Assembly (NCBI GenBank): GCA_007123575.1
Contig: SKKV01000111.1
Coordinates: 1 to 14,664, forward strand
From: Wenzhouxiangella sp.
Lineage (GTDB): Bacteria; Pseudomonadota; Gammaproteobacteria; Xanthomonadales; Wenzhouxiangellaceae
Reading direction: 5' to 3'
Length of the DNA: 14,664 nucleotides
Shown here piece after piece: positions 8,401-14,664 of this stretch. Below the pieces are notes generated by a model, which worked only from the letters and a program-made list of their open reading frames with translations, was not told where the DNA came from and did not search any database. A program made the translations under genes and the position numbers. The first letter of the stretch is position 1. Every line of letters starts with the position of its first letter.

Positions 8401-8878
8401 TGACGTTGGCTTCCCCTACGCTGCCACCGCCCGAACCCGCATCAACGGTTTGGGCGAGCGGGGTATCCAGTTTATCAACACGGGTCGCGGGCGCGATCTG
8501 GGTGCGGCCGTCCTCAGTTTGGACACTACCGGTGCCAACTCGGTCTGGGTTGCCTTCACCGCCGGCACTGAACTACCCAACAGCCGCCAGTATGCGATTC
8601 GTCTGCAGTATCGCGTCGGCCTGGAAGGTGAGTGGCAGGATGTACTTGACTCGTCGGGCCAGGTTGTTCAATACGCGCGCAACACGCAGCCCGGCCATAG
8701 CCACCAGTTTCCACCATTGCTGCTGCCAGACTCGGCCAACAATCAGCCGACCCTGCTTTTGCGCTGGAAATATCACTACGTCTCCGGAACCAGCGGCCCC
8801 CGCGCCGCACTGAGGCTGGACAATATCGCCGTGTCCGTCAGCCCGCTGGATACGATCTTCAGGTCAAGGTTCCAATAG
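5426..8878 (+). CDS. Exported lamin-tail / CotH-kinase-family multidomain protein
   Basis: A 1150-residue secreted protein. A long N-region leads to a hydrophobic segment (about 28-43) and a likely cleavage after AEA at 46-48. Modules in order: lamin-tail domain (about 49-165: 'VLINEFMASNG', 'DWVELHNSG', 'DLGGWGLSD'); chitobiase C-terminal-like domain (about 205-333: 'FTLDGSEPD', 'ATVVRARAY'); CotH-family domain (about 340-690), with 'GMRIQGNCSRR' and K424 in 'FKSLRLYA', 'FINGEYWGVSLLRDRFD' (496-512), and 'FHVKDFDST' with D636 and D638 at the expected Mg2+ site. B. subtilis CotH phosphorylates spore-coat proteins; the substrate here is unknown. The CotH part is followed by a beta-repeat-like module (about 763-852), an Ig-like segment (about 857-932), a C-terminal beta-sandwich-like region (about 938-1137), and the tail DTIFRSRFQ. 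The start at ATG 5426 has no clear Shine-Dalgarno; ATG 5546 (residue 41) would lose the signal peptide. The 5' part is visibly less GC-rich than deaD. Confidence 0.85.
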   Translation: MFRSILKARVGVVGGFFFSIPGFVSRCVSLAILASLIVLGMALGRAEATVLINEFMASNGVTVADEDGDFEDWVELHNSGEGPVDLGGWGLSDRAGEPFRWAFAEGTVIEAGAYLLVWASGKDRAGLADPGTWPHTNFRIASSGEDLLLTRPDGSTADFVAAIAVPRDVSRGRRLDQPSVWAYFYNPTPAAGNTTTPFASLIEPVVFSHPAGAYSGAFDLQLSHPDPEVSVVFTLDGSEPDIDNFDGTSYLYMNAYPHGPLLEGEYYSTLYSVPIQITDRSPQPNSLAMISSTADADPGYLPTIPINKATVVRARAYRDGVGGPIRTYSYFVSAENAFDYRVPIVSLSMNADRLFDYFEGIYVAGVDHVTSSGGRICNWGNYNRRGRSAERAAHVEFFAEGIPFLSQSAGMRIQGNCSRRLPFKSLRLYARPSAESAGIFDYPFFEESFAGAVNASDAQYQRLMLRTPNYYDTAFSRLYQGVYEGVLGRIQPVKQFINGEYWGVSLLRDRFDVRHLEHHYGLNPDKLAIIDISYPHEFDPSLPFSTDRIYTVSAGVPQDLIDFEDMRAFIIDHDMADPARYAEAGERICLDSFIDHLILKIFAGDDHYAPEVVYWRSRVLQDDGLGDARWRFHVKDFDSTLHPGNFLLGLATGTHPRPFGYELFASLLDSPAFRTRFINRFSDLLNSHFLTARFEQIIDQTFDEIAPLMGETNARWNAAALTNPDRPFNLDNRDSLLAWAQNQPDTQRYHIRSFFDIQQERPLTVQVNDDQKGRVRVNTLLIDKDTPGISAPSYPWTGLYFPGHPVPLTAEPTEGQRFKYWLVTGVGGNTSIHTTKHVSIDVDAVTHVEAVFGPALPTFLEMVAESSVSIDLREWFGNNAEQEATVFATNNPALLSATISGHVLTLTAHQAGEASFTVEQGEVAHTARVLIYGAPVVIGAENFFFDAWPADAPAATYPAHMLFTQSQISDPDLDAALLFAYHIPAEDAADPDDVGFPYAATARTRINGLGERGIQFINTGRGRDLGAAVLSLDTTGANSVWVAFTAGTELPNSRQYAIRLQYRVGLEGEWQDVLDSSGQVVQYARNTQPGHSHQFPPLLLPDSANNQPTLLLRWKYHYVSGTSGPRAALRLDNIAVSVSPLDTIFRSRFQ

Positions 8879-8917
8879 GCGCGCGAGTTCATGAGTTGCT
8901 CGGGCTAGTGGTCCTTC

Positions 8918-8989
8918 AAGTTGAGCCCCTGATTTGGGCCCGAAGTTGACCCCATCAGCATGAAAGCTGAGCGATAATCGCCGGCTGAT
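8918..8989 (+). promoter_or_regulatory. Repeat- and palindrome-rich region upstream of the TonB receptor gene
   Basis: The 177-base gap before the receptor gene holds AAGTTGA-GCCCC (8918-8929) and AAGTTGA-CCCC (8943-8953), two near-identical direct repeats 25 bases apart. After them come TCAGC-ATGAAA-GCTGA (8955-8970), and GCGAT-A-ATCGC (8971-8981), a perfect short palindrome. ATCAGC (8954-8959) can also pair with GCTGAT (8984-8989). GATAAT (8973-8978) inside the palindrome could be a -10 box, but the nearest TTGACC (8946-8951) is 21 bases away, too far for a standard promoter. A repressor or activator site is plausible, but no known operator consensus (including Fur) is clearly met. The remainder, 8990-9055, shows no Shine-Dalgarno. 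Confidence 0.28.
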
Positions 8990-9055
8990 TTGCCCGCGGA
9001 GCCGGATTTCGCTCCCTGACAACGCCCCTTCTCGACAAATTATCAAATCTCGACA

Positions 9056-11194
9056 ATGCCAAATCTAAAACACAGGATTCTGCCGCGCTTTTTAACCCTG
9101 GTGATGGGCCTCGCGCTAGCGGGCACGTTGCCGGCTTCCGCTGATGAGTCTGAGCAGGCTCAGGATGATGCAATTGACCGAATCAGCGTGACCGCCGAAC
9201 GTGGCCGCGAGCGCTTGGACATGGAGGTGCCGCAGGCGGTTGATACCATCACTCGGATGCAGCTGGACGAACAGCTGCCAATCGACCTGACCGCCGCCAT
9301 TCAGCGCCAGCCTTCCGTCGGCCTGGGACCCTCAGGTGAGGTCTTGAGCTTCTGGCAGCAAGGGTTCACCCTTCGAGGCCTGGGCTCCCAACGCGTGCTG
9401 ACCCTGACCGATGGCGTACGACTGTCCGGTCAGGGCACGGGCTACGGCGGTGGCTCCTTGAGCATCTACGACACGTTTTCCATCGAGCGGGTCGAGATTT
9501 TGCGCGGGCCGAACTCGGTGCTCTACGGTACTGATGCCTTCGGCGGCGTGATCAACGTCATTACCCGCCAGCCGCGCCCACGTTCCGAGCCTGGATTCAA
9601 TGGCGGCCTCGCTTACGCCCATGATGCGGCCTTCAACCTGCACCGAACTTCTGCCTTTCTGGATCTCGGCAACGAGCGGATCAGCAGCGTGGTTGGCGGC
9701 AGTTATTCCACCAATGACAACCCCAGGTTGGCCGATGGGACTCGCGCCACCAGCGGTGCCACCGACAAGACCTCGGGTTTTGCCCGTGTCAATGTCGACA
9801 TCGGCACCCAGCACAACCTGAGTTTGTTGGCCAACTTCAGCCGGGATACCGATGTCGAAATCGAGGATGCCGAGATTCCGTTCGGGCCGGTTGGCGCCGG
9901 CCCGCTGCGCTTCCAGTTCCCGCTGTATCAGCGCTCGCTGGTCGGTGCTCAGTGGCAGTCGTTCGATCTGTCGCCGAGCCTGGCCGAGTTTTACCTGGGT
10001 GTCTACTGGCAGCAGATCCGGCGCCGCTTCGATCGCACCACGCCGCAGGTGTTCTTTCCGCCGCCACCGCCGGTGCGAGTCGAGGCGGTTCGCGTTCAAA
10101 CCAATGACCGGATCAATACCTTCGAGATCAGCCCCCGGCTGCGCTTTGATCTCGGCGAGCGGATGCTGACGGTTGGTGCCGACTTTGGTTACGACGAATC
10201 GGTAGGGCCGGAAGTCGAGACCCGGGAGCAGCTATTCCCGTTCGGGCCGCCGTCGCCGGGCATGGTCCCTGGACCAACGCCCATTCAGCGCGTTGATGCC
10301 GAGCAGTATCGCGCCGGCTTCTACGTCCAGGATAACTGGCAGTTTGCCCCGCGTTGGGAGTTGATCAGCGGCGTGCGGCTGGACTATTTCTCGGTCGAGG
10401 ACGCCATCTCCGGCACCTCGGATTCCGAAACCGGCCTGAGCGGCAACCTGGCGATGGTTTTCCAGCGCACGCCCGAGCATATGGTCTATGGCAACCTGGG
10501 TTCAGGTTTCCGCGCGCCAGATCTGGCCGAGCGATATCAGCGTGCGGTGGTGTCGGTCGTGCAGCAAGTCGAGATCATCGGCAACCCGGAGCTTGATTCG
10601 GAGCGCTCCCTGTCCCTGGACTTCGGCTCGAAGTGGCAGAGTCGGGATTTCAGTGGTGAAGTGGCACTGTTCTACAACCGGGTCAGCGACTTCATCGTCG
10701 AGCAGGTTGTGCAGCCCATGCCGATTGTCGAGCAGGCGGTCAACACCCGCACGGTCGAGCTTTACGGCTGGGAGCTCAGCGGTGCCTGGCGGTTTGGCGA
10801 CTGGGAAGTCTTCGGCAATGCCTCGCGGACTTACGCACCTTCCGATCGCGATTTGATTCGGGTTGATAGCGGTCGATTGAACTACGGCCTGGCATGGCGC
10901 TTTGCCGGCCCTGGAGCCAGCGATGGGCGAATTGAATTGCTGGGTCGTACCGTGATGGCCAGCCGTGACCTGACCGAGCTGGGTCGGGAAGACACCGGTA
11001 CCGACCGGGTCGACTATCCCAGCTTTACCGCTTTCGAACTGCGCGCGCGTATGGATATCCCGCTAGCTGAAGAACGACGCCTGCGCCTGGTCACGGGCCT
11101 GCGCAACCTGTGCAACCGCGAGTTCGTCGAGCCTTTCTTCGACCAGATTCAGCCAGAGCGCAGCTTCTATGGCTCGGCCCAGCTGCTGTTCTGA
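9056..11194 (+). CDS. TonB-dependent outer-membrane receptor
   Basis: A 712-residue active-transport receptor of the outer membrane, powered by TonB-ExbB-ExbD. It has a signal peptide (1-29, ending 'ASA'), a TonB-box-like segment 'DRISVTAER' (41-49), and a plug domain (about 54-172) with 'FTLRGLGSQRVLTLTDGVRL' (104-123), 'VEILRGPNSVLYGTDAFGG' (146-164) and 'VINVITR'. The 22-strand-type barrel runs to the terminal phenylalanine, as needed for BAM insertion. FRAP (485-488) and NPEL (510-513) boxes resemble those of the heme/hemoglobin receptor group, but no histidine lies between them, so heme uptake is not supported by that residue. The barrel contains two proline-rich predicted loops at about 335-340 and 394-410. 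The substrate is unknown; siderophore, cobalamin, heme or a plant or marine oligosaccharide remain possible. The start at ATG 9056 lacks a Shine-Dalgarno but gives a good signal peptide. It converges with the MFS gene 26 bases away. Confidence 0.9.
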   Translation: MPNLKHRILPRFLTLVMGLALAGTLPASADESEQAQDDAIDRISVTAERGRERLDMEVPQAVDTITRMQLDEQLPIDLTAAIQRQPSVGLGPSGEVLSFWQQGFTLRGLGSQRVLTLTDGVRLSGQGTGYGGGSLSIYDTFSIERVEILRGPNSVLYGTDAFGGVINVITRQPRPRSEPGFNGGLAYAHDAAFNLHRTSAFLDLGNERISSVVGGSYSTNDNPRLADGTRATSGATDKTSGFARVNVDIGTQHNLSLLANFSRDTDVEIEDAEIPFGPVGAGPLRFQFPLYQRSLVGAQWQSFDLSPSLAEFYLGVYWQQIRRRFDRTTPQVFFPPPPPVRVEAVRVQTNDRINTFEISPRLRFDLGERMLTVGADFGYDESVGPEVETREQLFPFGPPSPGMVPGPTPIQRVDAEQYRAGFYVQDNWQFAPRWELISGVRLDYFSVEDAISGTSDSETGLSGNLAMVFQRTPEHMVYGNLGSGFRAPDLAERYQRAVVSVVQQVEIIGNPELDSERSLSLDFGSKWQSRDFSGEVALFYNRVSDFIVEQVVQPMPIVEQAVNTRTVELYGWELSGAWRFGDWEVFGNASRTYAPSDRDLIRVDSGRLNYGLAWRFAGPGASDGRIELLGRTVMASRDLTELGREDTGTDRVDYPSFTAFELRARMDIPLAEERRLRLVTGLRNLCNREFVEPFFDQIQPERSFYGSAQLLF

Positions 11195-11220
11195 AGAACG
11201 GATATTTTCCGAGCGGTCTC

Positions 11221-12444
11221 TCAAGCGCCCGGATGCGACCGGGCGCCAGCCAGCTCCGCCCTGGGGTTGCCGTGCTTGAGGCGGCGATTGACCCGCAGCA
11301 GCCACGGCAGTAGCAAGAGTACGCACAGGATCTCGAACGCCCCGAAGACGGCGAAAACGCCGGGATAAGGCGGCAGTTCCTGGCCGCGCAGAAAACCAAG
11401 GATTGCGACGCTCAGCAGCGGGCCGAGCATGAAACCCAGCGAACCGGCAAGGTGAAAGCCGCCCATGCCGGTGGCCTGGGCAGGGCCTGCCAGGCGCACG
11501 GTCAGCACCAGCGAGGGTGCCAACATCAGCGCTGCCGTCACACCGCCTGCGGCCATGACCACGGCCAGATGCTGGACTGGGGTAAAGCCCAGCGCGATCA
11601 GAAATACCCCATAAAGCACGCTGCCAATGGCCATCAGGGTGATCGGGCTGACGCGCTCGCATAAAAGCCCGGCCGGATAGGTCAGCAGGCCGTAGGGCAG
11701 CAAGAAGGCCGCCATGGCCAGACCGATCTGGGCCGGGGCCAGCCCCATGACGGTGGCGAAATACAGCGAGACCGTGGAAATGATGAAACCGGCGGTCATG
11801 CGATCGATGAAGGTAAATACGTAAGGGATCAGCAGGTCTCTACGTTCCAGGGCCAGCTTGATCACCGCGCTCAGGCGCTCGCCGGAGCGCTCCAGGCGCG
11901 CATCTCGCAAAATGAATATCGCGGCTACTGCCAGCACCAGCGCCAATAGGCTGCCGTAGAGAAAAATGTTGGTCGCTGCCTCCGAGCCAATTCGGCCGCC
12001 CAGCACGGTGCCGGACGCTACGCCCAAGCTCATGCAGGCACCGGCCAGACCCATGGCCCGGCCCTTGCGCTCCGGCCTGGCGCTATCGGCGATCATGGTC
12101 ATGGCCAGCACCAGCGCGGCCATCTGCACCGCGCCTTCGACAAAGCGCAGGCCCAGCTGAACCGGATAAGGGAACGGCAGATACATCAAAAACAGCACCA
12201 GGCCGAAGGCGAACAAGGCAGGCACCACCAGCAGCTTGCGCTGCCCAAGTCGGTCGGACAGCAGCCCGGCGACAACCGCCACCAGCAATGAGCCGGCCAT
12301 ATTGACCGACATGAACAGGTGTCGGTCCAGTTCCGAGCGGCCCGGGAAGCGACCTTCGGTCAGATCATAGAGCAGCGGCACCACGGCGGTGACCGGCAGC
12401 ATGATCAGGAATATGCCCAATGCAATGGGCCAGGTGCGCTTCAT
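11221..12444 (-). CDS. Major facilitator superfamily transporter (DHA1-like)
   Basis: A 407-residue inner-membrane transporter with about 12 hydrophobic segments and a central cytoplasmic loop near 180-205, fitting the 6+6 MFS fold. Motif A between helices 2 and 3 is 'GLLSDRLGQRKLL' (60-72). R100-x3-G104 fits motif B in helix 4. 'GVASGTVLGG' (141-150) resembles the antiporter motif C, but with Thr in place of the usual Pro. These motifs point to a proton-coupled exporter, such as a drug- or metabolite-efflux carrier, without naming the substrate. The start at ATG 12444 gives 'MKRTWPIALGIFLIMLP' with helix 1 at the right distance. The bases before it are pyrimidine-rich with no Shine-Dalgarno. 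It follows the kinase reading frame by 94 bases on the same strand, and its 3' end faces the TonB receptor gene. A functional link to either neighbour is not shown. Confidence 0.88.
   Translation of the reverse strand: MKRTWPIALGIFLIMLPVTAVVPLLYDLTEGRFPGRSELDRHLFMSVNMAGSLLVAVVAGLLSDRLGQRKLLVVPALFAFGLVLFLMYLPFPYPVQLGLRFVEGAVQMAALVLAMTMIADSARPERKGRAMGLAGACMSLGVASGTVLGGRIGSEAATNIFLYGSLLALVLAVAAIFILRDARLERSGERLSAVIKLALERRDLLIPYVFTFIDRMTAGFIISTVSLYFATVMGLAPAQIGLAMAAFLLPYGLLTYPAGLLCERVSPITLMAIGSVLYGVFLIALGFTPVQHLAVVMAAGGVTAALMLAPSLVLTVRLAGPAQATGMGGFHLAGSLGFMLGPLLSVAILGFLRGQELPPYPGVFAVFGAFEILCVLLLLPWLLRVNRRLKHGNPRAELAGARSHPGA
11225..11246. terminator. Perfect GC hairpin at the convergent TonB-receptor/MFS junction
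   Basis: GCGCCCGG (11225-11232), loop ATGCGA, CCGGGCGC (11239-11246) make an 8-bp perfect stem. It covers the last codons of the MFS gene and lies about 30 bases past the receptor stop, where a bidirectional terminator would be expected. Neither strand has a T-run after it, so a Rho-independent role is doubtful; blocking 3' exonucleases is an alternative. Confidence 0.35.
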
Positions 12445-12538
12445 GGAAAAGGATGAGGTCGCTTGAAGAGCTGAACAGCGCGTATGGTAACCCTAGCGTA
12501 ATTCAGATCAGGACAGCGTCGAAAGATGGGAAGCGGGC

Positions 12539-12970
12539 TCAGGGCAAGGGTGGCGTGGTTTGGGCCAGCAGCGGGAAGCGGGCGTGGAGCGCGGCGGCTT
12601 CTTCGTGGTCACCGCGCAGTTCCAGAATGCGGATGAGCTCGCGTGCGGCCTCAAAGGTGGGTTGATCCTCGTCGCCACGTGGCGCGCTGAGTGCGGCAAA
12701 CGCGCTGCGAGCCTTGGCCAGCGCAGCATCCAGGTCTCCGGACACGCGCAAAATGCGTGCCTCGAAGACGTCCAGCAACTGGGGCATTGACTCCCATGCG
12801 CCGGTGGCCTGGTCTTCCCGTATCCGGGCGCGCGCCTCGGCGAGCCTTGTCCGTGCTTCGTCAAGGCGACCCAGGGCCGCCAGTTGCAGGGCCTCGTGAC
12901 CCATGAGCTCGATCACGATGGGTTGATCGACGCCATAAACGGGCTCGATCATGGCGCGCGTTGCAGACAA
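12539..12970 (-). pseudogene. C-terminal TPR-like extension of the kinase, cut off by an in-frame amber codon
   Basis: This segment of 143 codons continues the kinase gene in exactly the same reading frame, directly after TAG 12971-12973, and ends at TGA 12539-12541. It encodes alternating amphipathic helices of the TPR kind ('IELMGHEALQLAALGRLDEA', then 'ARIREDQATGAWESMPQLLD', and further helices). The composition matches the upstream sensor region, so it reads as the original C-terminus. It could be translated only by read-through, or by independent initiation at TTG 12970 or ATG 12952, neither with a good ribosome-binding site. I interpret it as the severed end of a disrupted gene, or as intact coding sequence if the amber base is an assembly error. 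Confidence 0.65.
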
Positions 12971-14664
12971 CTATTCCAGCCCCTGCTCATGTCGCCCACT
13001 GTCGCCGAACGCTTGCGCGTAAAACGAGCGAACGAACAACGTCAGGAAATGGTCGGCCCCCAGGCGGCGTTCGGCATCCACGATGGCCATGCGGCCAAAC
13101 TCCAAAGCCTCATCGAAGCGGCCGAGCTGCCTCAACGACTGCAACCGCAGGTTATCAGCATTAACCAACTGGTGGGCATCCGGGCCAAGCTGCTCAACAA
13201 CAAGCGCTCGATATTCATCGATGCCGGCAAGTATTCGATCGTAACGAGCACGTCCCAAATCGATCCACAATGGCACGAAAGCAGCCCAGACCACCCCCCT
13301 GGCTTCGTCGACCCCGATCGCCTGACGCAGAGCCACCAAACGATGAAAGGCGTCGATGGCTTCCTGATCACGGCTGGCTCTCATGTACATATGGCCCAGT
13401 TCATGTACCAGCTCGACGAGCTCAAGGCTTGGTCCCAGACCCGCTTCCACCTCGGTGACCAGGGCCTCCTGCATCGCCACCGAGCGGTCCTGATCACCAA
13501 GCCAGTGCGCGGCTTGTATCAGCAGCTTGCGGGCCTGAAGTGTCTGGCTGTCCAATGGACCTCGCGTGGCTTTAAGAGCTTCCGCGAGCTCTCCGGCGAG
13601 TGCATCTAGCTCGGCAAACTGTTTAGATGTCACCAAAACTTCGGCCAGCAGAAGCTGCAGCGCGATGCGCTGCGAATCCAGCGTGTTCAAGCGACCCTCG
13701 CTGCGCTCCAGCGCTTCGCGCAGCAAGGGCTCGGCGAATCCGGGCCGCCCCAGCTCGATTTGCGTGCGCGCCAGGCTGTGGTAGAGCGAGGCCTGGACCC
13801 TGGGGTCCTCGATCGAATTGACCCGCTCGGCGGCATCGTCCAGCAGGTCGACGACTTTCAGATCGATGCCCAGCTCGGTCGGCGCGGCGCGCGCCAGCGT
13901 GCGCTCGATGAAGGCCAGCGCCTCGGCGACGCGGGCGCGCTCCTGCTCGCTCTCTTCTTGCGCGGCCAGCGCGGCCAGGGCTGCCTGTTCGGCCTCGCCG
14001 CGTAGCTGGCGTTCCTGCACGAAGCCCCAGGCCAGCAGGGCCAGCACCGCGACGGCTGCGGCCACGGGTGCGCGATTGCGCTGCACGAAACGCTGGCTGC
14101 GATACAGCAGGCTGTCGGGGCGGGCGCTGATTGGTCGCCGCTCCAGGTAGCAGCGCAGGTCGCTGGCCAACTCTTCGACGGTGCCATAGCGGCGAGCGGG
14201 TTCCTTGCGGATGGCCTTCAGCACGATGGTGTCGAGATCACCGCGCAGCCGCTTCGGGCGCACCGGGGGCTGATCCTGCTGGGCAGCGGCCTGGCTGGGT
14301 CGCGGCGGGGCCTGGTCGACAATGATCGCCTTCAGCGCACCGGCGCGGGTGGTGGACGCTTCGGCTTGAACACGAACGCCGCTCAGTAACTCGTAGGCGA
14401 TCAGCCCGAACTGATAAACATCGGTCGCGGTACCGATGGGTTCGCCCATGATCTGCTCGGGGCTGGCATAGGCCGGGGTCATGATCATGGCCGCCGTGGC
14501 CAGGTTATTGCTGTCTGCATCGCCTTCGGCCAGCAGCTTGGCAATGCCGAAGTCCAGCAGCTTGGGCTCGCCGGCGGCGGTGACCAGGATGTTCGAAGGC
14601 TTCAGGTCGCGATGCACCACCAGGCAGCGGTGCGCGTGGGCCAGTGCGTCGCAGATCTTCAGCA
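12971..14664 (-). CDS. Transmembrane Ser/Thr protein kinase with TPR-like sensor region (5' end beyond window)
   Basis: A PknB-type Hanks kinase, partial: the N-lobe with the P-loop and catalytic lysine lies past 14664. The first visible residues are 'LKICDALAHAHRCL', then the catalytic loop 'HRDLKPSN', 'DFGIAKLL' (Mg2+ loop), 'YASPEQ' (APE equivalent), 'TDVYQFG' and the C-lobe end 'ARRYGTVEELASDLRCYL'. Catalytic Asp, Asn and DFG are intact. A juxtamembrane segment (RPISARPDSLLYRSQRF) leads to one transmembrane helix about 184-200 residues after the HRD motif, then an Ala/Glu/Arg-rich coiled coil, then about 300 residues of TPR-like helical repeats, presumed periplasmic. The frame ends at TAG 12971-12973 in mid-repeat ('RHEQGLE'-stop), while the same frame stays open for 143 more codons. 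The layout matches TPR-kinases frequent in Xanthomonadales-type genomes. The signal and substrate are unknown. Confidence 0.88.
   Translation of the reverse strand, partial: LKICDALAHAHRCLVVHRDLKPSNILVTAAGEPKLLDFGIAKLLAEGDADSNNLATAAMIMTPAYASPEQIMGEPIGTATDVYQFGLIAYELLSGVRVQAEASTTRAGALKAIIVDQAPPRPSQAAAQQDQPPVRPKRLRGDLDTIVLKAIRKEPARRYGTVEELASDLRCYLERRPISARPDSLLYRSQRFVQRNRAPVAAAVAVLALLAWGFVQERQLRGEAEQAALAALAAQEESEQERARVAEALAFIERTLARAAPTELGIDLKVVDLLDDAAERVNSIEDPRVQASLYHSLARTQIELGRPGFAEPLLREALERSEGRLNTLDSQRIALQLLLAEVLVTSKQFAELDALAGELAEALKATRGPLDSQTLQARKLLIQAAHWLGDQDRSVAMQEALVTEVEAGLGPSLELVELVHELGHMYMRASRDQEAIDAFHRLVALRQAIGVDEARGVVWAAFVPLWIDLGRARYDRILAGIDEYRALVVEQLGPDAHQLVNADNLRLQSLRQLGRFDEALEFGRMAIVDAERRLGADHFLTLFVRSFYAQAFGDSGRHEQGLE

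Noticed and set aside
8971..8981. Fur box before the TonB receptor
   Set aside because: GCGATAATCGC shares only a short ATAAT core with the 19-base Fur consensus and lacks the flanking repeats.
12965..12975. Frameshift as the cause of the kinase interruption
   Set aside because: The frame before and after the stop is identical, so it is a nonsense codon, not an insertion or deletion.
12884..13609. A 241-codon plus-strand open frame opposite the kinase sensor region
   Set aside because: The minus frame has kinase and TPR-like structure; the plus frame has no recognisable features.

Overview
The window reads as a chromosomal segment of a GC-rich gammaproteobacterium. The best guess is the Xanthomonadales/Chromatiales side, for example a Wenzhouxiangella-like or Lysobacter-like genome. 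The grounds are a ParC that follows the enterobacterial ParC layout closely, a DeaD/CsdA-type helicase, a transmembrane Ser/Thr kinase with a TPR-like sensor region, and a secreted lamin-tail/CotH protein. The taxonomic placement is inference from gene style, not from a search.

Layout: (1) 2-1243, the 3' part of parC (topoisomerase IV subunit A), cut by the window start. (2) 1331-2263, a LysM/TPR outer-membrane-type lipoprotein with a Pro-Glu and polyproline spacer and the only strong Shine-Dalgarno in the window. (3) 2305-3198 (minus), a UbiA/MenA-type prenyltransferase, convergent with gene 2 and divergent from gene 4. (4) 3338-5359, a DEAD-box RNA helicase. (5) 5426-8878, a 1150-residue exported protein with lamin-tail, chitobiase-like and CotH-kinase domains, then beta-rich C-terminal modules and a DTIFRSRFQ tail. 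(6) 9056-11194, a TonB-dependent outer-membrane receptor. (7) 11221-12444 (minus), an MFS transporter. (8) 12539-14664 (minus), a Ser/Thr kinase whose 5' end lies beyond the window. Its TPR-like C-terminus is interrupted by one in-frame amber codon at 12971-12973.

The genes do not form one pathway. ParC and DeaD are housekeeping. The lipoprotein, CotH protein, TonB receptor, MFS transporter and membrane kinase are envelope or secretion functions with mostly separate transcription units. No gap between genes exceeds 300 bases; the longest is 8879-9055. I see no tRNA, rRNA, CRISPR array, insertion sequence or integrase.

The items most worth a second look are the amber codon inside the kinase/TPR reading frame, the lamin-tail/CotH exported protein with its unusual C-terminal tail, the TonB receptor with FRAP and NPEL boxes but no histidine between them, and the lack of Shine-Dalgarno sequences in front of most starts.
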